Origin: Pseudomonadota bacterium
GTDB lineage: Bacteria; Pseudomonadota; Gammaproteobacteria; Burkholderiales; Gallionellaceae
DNA length: 64,000 bases
Assembly (NCBI GenBank): GCA_021821945.1
Contig: JAJZTF010000003.1
Span: 131,615 to 195,614, forward strand
Direction: 5' to 3'
Shown here piece by piece: positions 58,855 through 64,000 of the stretch. Positions within the stretch are counted from its first letter, which is position 1, and each line of letters begins with the position of its first letter. The notes below the pieces were generated by a model. The model did not search any database. It was given only the letters and a program-made list of their open reading frames with translations, and had not been told where the DNA came from. The translations under genes and the position numbers were made by a program.

Positions 58855-59304
58855 TCAGTTGCCGCCCGCCTCGAGCAGGAATTCGGTGCCGCGCACACCG
58901 AGAATCGAGGTGGGCGTGCGGTAGTGCACGGCATCGGGCGAGGATTTTGAGAGCTTCCCTGAAACCACCGCCAGCGTGCCGCGCTTCAGAGTGGCATCCA
59001 GCGCGCCCTGGTTGGTCGTCCTGTTAAACTCGAATTTGTTCAGGATCAGGGTCGAATTGGGGCCGGCCGAAAGCAGTGTGCCGTCGTGCAGGGTGATGCC
59101 GACAGACCCGTCCGCGCCGGTCATCACGCGGTCTGAAACCAGCAGCTTTTCTCCCGGCCTGGCAGGGATACGCCGCTCCCCCCGTTGTATTGTGGCGTCG
59201 CCTTTGACTTTCTTTACCAATCCGGCATCATCGTCGGCATAGGCGGCCGCGATGGCGAATGTCATTATCAGACCTGCTATTGCTTTCATCTTTACGGAAG
59301 ACAT
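58855..59304 (-). CDS. FecR-domain periplasmic protein
   Basis: A 149-residue protein with a signal peptide (about 1-24) and a FecR domain: GDATIQRGERRIPARPGEKLLVSDRVMTGADGSVGITLHDGT, GTLAVVSGKL and the terminal VRTPTSILGVRGTEFLLE-like RTPTSILGVRGTEFL. It has no transmembrane anti-sigma part. It is divergent from the CHASE2 cyclase, 188 bp apart, and upstream of the OmpA-like gene. FecR-CHASE2-OmpA groupings occur in several proteobacteria, which suggests a shared envelope-sensing role. Confidence 0.86.
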   Translation of the reverse strand: MSSVKMKAIAGLIMTFAIAAAYADDDAGLVKKVKGDATIQRGERRIPARPGEKLLVSDRVMTGADGSVGITLHDGTLLSAGPNSTLILNKFEFNRTTNQGALDATLKRGTLAVVSGKLSKSSPDAVHYRTPTSILGVRGTEFLLEAGGN

Positions 59305-59397
59305 CGAAAATCTCCTTAAGACAAGTGCGGCAGTCGGGTGCGTGGGATTGATCGCCTAAGCCTGTCCGCGCAAGGCGGCAGGGATTTCGCTCATGCA

Positions 59398-59428
59398 TTG
59401 ACAATCGCGATTTTTAAAATGGTATCAT
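59398..59428 (+). promoter_or_regulatory. Possible promoter of the CHASE2 cyclase gene
   Basis: TTGACA (59398-59403) and TATCAT (59423-59428) are separated by 19 bp, slightly long, in an A/T-rich stretch about 65 bp before the gene. Bases 59305-59492 show nothing else supportable. Confidence 0.4.
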
Positions 59429-59492
59429 AACCGGTGCTGCATGTGTAAGATCAGGGGGAGTCGCTGCTCAATGCCTAAGATAGCGCCGTGAT

Positions 59493-61613
59493 TTGAAAAA
59501 AATCCTCACATTTCTGATGCAGACATGGCGCTCCGGGAAAGGGCGCCCCGTCACATCCGTTCTGCTCCTGGTCTTTGCGGTGCTATTGAATTTCCAGGAC
59601 CTGCAGCCCTTCAAGCCGGTTCGTCTGGCGTTGTTTGACGAATACCAGAGCGTTTTCCCGCGCGAGATTCAATCCCGGCCCGTGGCGGTCGTCGAAATCG
59701 ACGATGCCACGCTGGATGCGCTTGGGCAATGGCCCTGGCCGCGCAACTATTTTGCCGCGCTGATAGACGCGATTGCCGCACTCGAGCCTGCCGCTATAGG
59801 CCTTGATGTCATCATGCCCGAACCCGATCATGCCTCGCCGCAGGCGGTCGCGGAATCGCGGCCGGATTTGCCGGATGACGTTCGCAACATCCTGTCGCAT
59901 GCGGCATCGAATGATCATCTTCTTGCGGAGAGCCTGGCCGAAGCACCCATCGTGCTGGGCGCCGATGGTTTTCCTTATCACATGGCTTCCACGCTCGATG
60001 CATTGAAGCACACCGGCGTCATCAAAACACTGGGCGACAATCCGCGCCCATGGCTGGGCTCATATCCTTACGTGCTGGCCAGCCTGCCGGAATTCCAGGC
60101 CGCGGCCCGCGGCCAGGCGCTGTTAAACGGGGAACCCGAGAATGGTATAGTGCGACGCATCCCGCAGCTGTCGGGTCTCAATGGCAAAATCACGCCCGGC
60201 CTTGCGCTGGAAATGCTGCGCATCGCTCATGCTGTACCGGATATCGAGGTGGTTGCCGATGTGCACGGTGTGGAGGCTGCAAGGATCGGCTCCCGCCTCA
60301 TCCCGCTGCAGGGCAACGGGGAAGCCTGGGTGCATTACGACAAGCCATCCAGGCAGCGCTACATTTCCGCGCTCAGCCTCCTCAAAAAGGAGATCCCTGC
60401 CGACCGGATCCGCGGCAAGATGGTGCTGGTGGGTCTGACCGGAATGGGCTTGCAGGACATGGTCAGCACGCCGCTCGGAGACAGGCGCCCCGGCGTCGAG
60501 GTCCATGCGCAACTGATCGAGAGCTTCGAGGACAACCATTTCCTGGTTCGTCCCTGGTGGCTGCACTGGGTCGAACTGATGGTGCTGATCGGCGCCGGTA
60601 CGCTGCTGATATGGTCCGTCCCGAAAATCCTTTTGCGCGGCGAAGTAAGGCGTGCAGCAAGGCGCGCACCCCAGGGGATTGAGCGCAGGGCCGGGGTGTT
60701 GCGGGAAAGGCGGGGAGAAAACCGTGCGAGCGGGATCAAGCCGAAGCTTGCCATCATGCTGTTCATTCTGCTTGCCGTCATCCTGTTCGGTTCCGGCCTC
60801 GCACTGTTCCACTGGACAGGTCTGCTGTTCGATGCTGCGAGCCTCTTCATTGCGCTTGGAACGATTCTGGGCAGCCTGCTGTTGAGTGTCTTCGTCGAAT
60901 CGGATCATCAGCGCAAGAAAACCGAACTTGCACTGCAGGATCAGCACATCAAGGCCGCCAAAATTGCGGGTGAGCTCGAGCGATTGCGGCGATTTTTCTC
61001 GCCGGCTGTCGCGGATCAGCTGCTCTCGGTCTCCAGCGAGGAACTGTATCGCCCTCACCGCAGGGAGATCGTCGTGCTGTTTCTCGACTTGAGGGGATAT
61101 ACCGCATTCACCCAGAAACATGGGGCTGATGAAGTCATGCGTATCCTTGGCGAGTTTCATGCCGCGATGGGCGAGCTGATCGCGATTTACGATGCCACGC
61201 TGGAGCGCTTTGCCGGGGACGGGATGATGATCTTCTTCAACGATCCTATTGAAATTGCCGATCCCGCGGTCAAGGCGGCAGGCATGGCCCTGCAGATGCA
61301 GGCCCGTTTCCAGGATCTCAACAGGATCTGGGAGCAGCGGGGTTACGGTCTGGCGCTGGGCATCGGCATAGCCCAGGGGGTGGCCATCATCGGTGCGATC
61401 GGTTTCGAGGGGCGGCGCGACTATGCCGCCATTGGAAACGTCACCAATCTTGCTGCAAGGCTGTGCGGGCAGGCCGGGGGAGGGCAGATCCTCATATCGG
61501 GCGTCGTGGCGGACAACATCAAGGATGTGATGCGGGTCGGGCCGGTCGGCGACCTGGTTCTGAAAGGCTTTGCGGAGCCGGTCAGGTGTTTTGAGCTGCT
61601 GTCAGCGTCCTGA
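59493..61613 (+). CDS. CHASE2-domain class III adenylate/guanylate cyclase
   Basis: A 706-residue membrane cyclase. One N-terminal helix (about 20-36), a periplasmic CHASE2 domain (about 45-340: VVEIDDATLDALGQWPWPRNYFA, GLDVIMPEPD) and three helices follow. The first (about 352-375) is separated from the other two (about 427-470) by a long Arg-rich loop (about 380-420). The catalytic domain (about 525-705) has metal-binding Asp in LFLDLRGYTAF (529) and GDGMMIFF (575), and GIGIAQGVAIIG. The start is TTG at 59493; an ATG at 59517 is an alternative. The product is presumably cAMP. It is divergent from the FecR and OmpA genes. Confidence 0.9.
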   Translation: MKKILTFLMQTWRSGKGRPVTSVLLLVFAVLLNFQDLQPFKPVRLALFDEYQSVFPREIQSRPVAVVEIDDATLDALGQWPWPRNYFAALIDAIAALEPAAIGLDVIMPEPDHASPQAVAESRPDLPDDVRNILSHAASNDHLLAESLAEAPIVLGADGFPYHMASTLDALKHTGVIKTLGDNPRPWLGSYPYVLASLPEFQAAARGQALLNGEPENGIVRRIPQLSGLNGKITPGLALEMLRIAHAVPDIEVVADVHGVEAARIGSRLIPLQGNGEAWVHYDKPSRQRYISALSLLKKEIPADRIRGKMVLVGLTGMGLQDMVSTPLGDRRPGVEVHAQLIESFEDNHFLVRPWWLHWVELMVLIGAGTLLIWSVPKILLRGEVRRAARRAPQGIERRAGVLRERRGENRASGIKPKLAIMLFILLAVILFGSGLALFHWTGLLFDAASLFIALGTILGSLLLSVFVESDHQRKKTELALQDQHIKAAKIAGELERLRRFFSPAVADQLLSVSSEELYRPHRREIVVLFLDLRGYTAFTQKHGADEVMRILGEFHAAMGELIAIYDATLERFAGDGMMIFFNDPIEIADPAVKAAGMALQMQARFQDLNRIWEQRGYGLALGIGIAQGVAIIGAIGFEGRRDYAAIGNVTNLAARLCGQAGGGQILISGVVADNIKDVMRVGPVGDLVLKGFAEPVRCFELLSAS

Positions 61614-61631
61614 TCACGCGCTGTCTTCCAT

Positions 61632-62501
61632 TCAACGCACGACGACTGTGCAGGTCATCCCCGCGACGAGGTTCACGCCTTTGGGAATTTCATCCAGCCT
61701 GATGCGGACGGGAACGCGCTGTTCAAGCCTGACCCAGTTGAAGCTCGGATTCACATTGGCAAGCAGCCGTGATCCTGTCGGGTTGTCGCGGTCGGCGATG
61801 CCGTGGGCGATGCTCTCGACGTGGCCTGCAAGCTTCTGATCAGAGCCCAGCAGCGTGACCTGTACGGGCTCGTTGAGTCTGATGAGGCCGATCTTGTTCT
61901 CCTCGAAATATCCGTAGACCCAGAAGGATTTCTGATCGATCACGGCGAGTTCCGCCGTTCCGGCATGGGAATAATCTCCAGGACGGACAAGCAGATTGGA
62001 GACCCAGCCGTCCACGGGAGACCTGACCCTGGTTCTTTCGAGATTGAGTCTGGCCTGATCCCTGCGGGCAAGCGCGTCAAGGTAATGCGCCTTTGCGGCA
62101 GCGGCACCGAGCTTCGCATCCTCCCTGACCTCGCTCGAGACGACCCTGTCGTCGACCATCGCCCGCCTTGCGGATTGCGCGAGCTTCATGTCCAGTTCCG
62201 CCTTGCGTTCATCGACCATGGCCTGGGCCTCGGCCAGCGCATTCTGGTAATGCTCGGGGTCTATGCGGAAAAGGACGTCGCCCTTGTGGACGAACTGGTT
62301 GTCCTGCACCGCAACTTCAATGACCAGGCCGTCGACGTCGGGCGCGATGTTGACTACATCCGCCCTCACCCTGCCGTCCCGCGTCCACGGCGCATCCATG
62401 TAATGCAGCCAGAGCGCTTTCATCAGGACGAGCGCGGCGACGACCATCAGCAGAGTGATCAGTATTCTTGAATATCGTTTCGGTATGTTTTTCATTTTCA
62501 T
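61632..62501 (-). CDS. HlyD/AaeA family efflux adaptor
   Basis: A 289-residue membrane fusion protein: one N-terminal helix (about 12-31), biotinyl-lipoyl half motifs (VNIAPDVDGLVIEVAVQDNQFVHKGDVLFRID and RVRSPVDGWVSNLLVRPGDYSHAG), a coiled hairpin and a beta-barrel C-terminus. It matches the EmrA/AaeA type that joins FUSC pumps to outer-membrane channels. It lies 6 bp after the DUF1656 gene in an aaeXAB-like operon. Confidence 0.92.
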   Translation of the reverse strand: MKMKNIPKRYSRILITLLMVVAALVLMKALWLHYMDAPWTRDGRVRADVVNIAPDVDGLVIEVAVQDNQFVHKGDVLFRIDPEHYQNALAEAQAMVDERKAELDMKLAQSARRAMVDDRVVSSEVREDAKLGAAAAKAHYLDALARRDQARLNLERTRVRSPVDGWVSNLLVRPGDYSHAGTAELAVIDQKSFWVYGYFEENKIGLIRLNEPVQVTLLGSDQKLAGHVESIAHGIADRDNPTGSRLLANVNPSFNWVRLEQRVPVRIRLDEIPKGVNLVAGMTCTVVVR

Positions 62502-62507
62502 TCCTCT

Positions 62508-62711
62508 TCAGTAGATGCAGAGTCCGATGCCGGAAAAAATGCCTGCGAAGATGGCGGCCCTGAAGAGTGCGGGATGCCAGACCAGGGAATATATGCCCCA
62601 TCTCGCCAAGAGCCTGTCGATCAAGAGCATCAGGATGCCTGTCGCCAGAAATACCGGCACCAGGGTCGGAAGCAGTGCGCCGGAAAAGATGATCTCTCTT
62701 TGCATGGTCAT
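62508..62711 (-). CDS. DUF1656 (AaeX-like) small membrane protein
   Basis: A 67-residue protein with two hydrophobic segments (about 12-30, 47-65), starting MTMQREIIFSGALLPTLVP. REI.FSGALLPTL..VF and the second-helix pattern LVWHPALFRAAIF are typical of DUF1656/AaeX. It overlaps the FUSC stop (ATGA) and precedes the HlyD-type adaptor. Its function in the pump is not established. Confidence 0.88.
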   Translation of the reverse strand: MTMQREIIFSGALLPTLVPVFLATGILMLLIDRLLARWGIYSLVWHPALFRAAIFAGIFSGIGLCIY

Positions 62712-64000
62712 TTCCTTGTCGAAGAACCGAGGACGGACTCCTCGTCCATCAGGGCGTTTTTCAATAGCTGCAGGTCGATTCGCAGATTCTGCCCGTATGC
62801 AGCCAGGCCGGATTCCATCGCCTCAAGCGCGCGCAATGCCTCATCCTTTGTGTTTCTTGAAGGGGAATCGAAGAGCGCGGCCACCTTCCCCATCGCCTCG
62901 AGAGCAAGCAAATCCGGGGCGTTGCAATCAGCCAGCTTTTCCCTCAATGCGATGATCGCATGTCCTGCCTCGAGGCAAAGCAGCAGCCAGTCGATGACCG
63001 CTTTGTCCCCGGATCCGGTAATCCGTCTCAGGCTTCCCGAGCGGTAGACCAGATCTCTCGCCCCGATCTCGAGTTTTTCCCGTTTCAGCGGTTTTGCATC
63101 GAGGCAGGCCTCGGATACCAGTTTTCGCAGGGATGCGATGGTGCGCTGCTGCGACCAGCGGCTTCCTTCGATGTCGATCAGCTCGTACAGGAGCGCGGAG
63201 CACAGGATGCCCAGAAAATCGGCCAGCACGTCGTTCATGAACGCTTGCGGATTCTGTTCGTAAATGCGGCCGAATCCCAGATGCATCAGATAAACGATGA
63301 AGATGCCAGCCCCTGTCACTGCTTTGTCCGGTTTCCCCGTCAGCGTGGCGGCGAGCACTATGCCCGGGGATATCGCCAAGGCCATCATCCAGAAGCCCTG
63401 AGCCTCGGGCAGCAGATAAAAGCTCGTCCACCAGGCCAGGGCTGCACCGATGAGCGCGCCCAGCAGAAACTGCCTGATCGTCCTCGAGGGGGCGGGGGAG
63501 GTGGCGAAGAGCGTGCTGGACACGACGCCTATCGTTATCGCCTCGATTCCCGATTCCCATTCCGTCAGGATCCAGACTGTGGCCATGATCCCCAGCATGA
63601 GTGCGCCGCGCGCGCCGGCGAGCCCTGCCGTGACAGGGTCGAAGTGAATGCCGAGGGCGGGGGCTTCTGCCGCATCACCGGTATTTGAGAGCGAGGCGTA
63701 AGTGATGGCATAGACGCGAAATTCTTCTGCAAGGCGTCTTAGAAGTTCGATTCCCACGTCATATTCGAATGTGTCGATGTCTGATGCGGCCCTGGCGGCG
63801 GCTGCAACATCGTTAAAGCGCGCGAGGAATGTTGTCAGCTGGGAGGAAATCGCATCGGCTTCCATTTCCATGCGCGCCGCGCGCTCTTCGAATAATGCGG
63901 CCTTTAGGAACTGGCCATAAATGTTTTTCAGCGCCCCGGCCGTGGCATTCATGCCCTTCCTGTCAAGACGGCGCAAATGTTCGTCGACCGCATGGAATGT
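62708..64000 (-). CDS. FUSC-family efflux pump membrane subunit (5' end outside the window)
   Basis: An open frame of 431 codons runs to the right edge; it has no convincing start and reads into the window boundary (...VDEHLRRLDRK). The visible part has a soluble helical region and a second membrane block with about six helices (ARGALMLGIMATVWILTEWESG, IRQFLLGALIGAALAWW, GFWMMALAISPGIVLAATL), the C-terminal half of the AaeB/FUSC fold. Such pumps export aromatic acids or similar compounds. With the DUF1656 and HlyD genes it forms an aaeXAB-like operon. Confidence 0.88.
   Translation of the reverse strand, partial: TFHAVDEHLRRLDRKGMNATAGALKNIYGQFLKAALFEERAARMEMEADAISSQLTTFLARFNDVAAAARAASDIDTFEYDVGIELLRRLAEEFRVYAITYASLSNTGDAAEAPALGIHFDPVTAGLAGARGALMLGIMATVWILTEWESGIEAITIGVVSSTLFATSPAPSRTIRQFLLGALIGAALAWWTSFYLLPEAQGFWMMALAISPGIVLAATLTGKPDKAVTGAGIFIVYLMHLGFGRIYEQNPQAFMNDVLADFLGILCSALLYELIDIEGSRWSQQRTIASLRKLVSEACLDAKPLKREKLEIGARDLVYRSGSLRRITGSGDKAVIDWLLLCLEAGHAIIALREKLADCNAPDLLALEAMGKVAALFDSPSRNTKDEALRALEAMESGLAAYGQNLRIDLQLLKNALMDEESVLGSSTRK

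Overview
The window is a dense, roughly 60%-GC bacterial chromosome segment. Its LPS gene (lpxC), outer-membrane lipoproteins, MgtE_N-CorA transporter, soluble NAD-linked formate dehydrogenase (fds), monomeric isocitrate dehydrogenase and gene orders such as queA-tgt-yajC-secDF and argD-argF-argG suggest a betaproteobacterium, perhaps an autotrophic or facultatively lithotrophic one. That placement is inferred from gene families and order, not from a database search.

Layout. 1-4.6 kb: 3' part of monomeric icd (-), then rluE, an NrfJ-like periplasmic protein and a PAS-GAF-GGDEF-EAL protein with a stub of a receiver domain. 4.6-6.7 kb: a 39-aa membrane protein, the rpmB-rpmG operon (with visible promoter and terminator) and an MgtE_N-CorA fusion. 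6.8-11 kb: pstSCAB with a GNRA-loop hairpin between pstS and pstC, followed by a beta-barrel-like outer-membrane protein. 11-17 kb (-): queA-tgt-yajC-secD-secF-dedA. 17-27 kb (+ mostly): tRNA-Leu(CAA), a Lys/His-rich exported peptide, nudJ, mnmA, lpxC, dciA (-), an M23 peptidase, secA, a small cNMP-domain protein, argJ, a DUF815 ATPase and an Slp-type lipoprotein (-).

27.5-31.7 kb is the accessory part. A truncated EAL/HDOD gene on one strand abuts a 5'-truncated GT28-GT2 glycosyltransferase on the other. These are followed by a DedA protein, a decayed ORF and a P4-type integrase next to tRNA-Ser(UGA). It looks like the remnant of a tRNA-targeted genomic island that was later fused to the chromosome by a deletion.

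31.8-45.5 kb: queD, the TgpA-DUF58-MoxR cluster, a Mth938-fold protein, zntB-like transporter, rpsT, arginine synthesis genes (argD, argF, argG), ppnP, yajQ, a DJ-1 protein, a membrane-tethered methyltransferase, a glutaredoxin-like protein, an HAD phosphatase and hda.

45.5-54.3 kb is a complete formate unit: a divergent ModE-like/PBP-like regulator, fdsG-fdsB-fdsA-fdhD-fdsD and an OFA-family formate/oxalate transporter. The divergent promoter region carries two tandem 12-bp palindromes of the form TGGG-N4-CCCA. 54.3-56.8 kb is mutS (-). 57-61.6 kb is a probable second-messenger module: a cNMP-binding protein, an OmpA-like lipoprotein, a FecR-domain protein and a CHASE2-class III cyclase. The window ends in an AaeXAB-like efflux set (HlyD, DUF1656, FUSC), cut by the right edge.

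The most unusual items are the double-truncation junction near 27.87 kb, the tandem palindromes in the fds promoter region, the cyclase/FecR/OmpA/cNMP neighbourhood, the receiver-domain stub on the EAL protein and the MgtE_N-CorA fusion with GMS instead of GMN.
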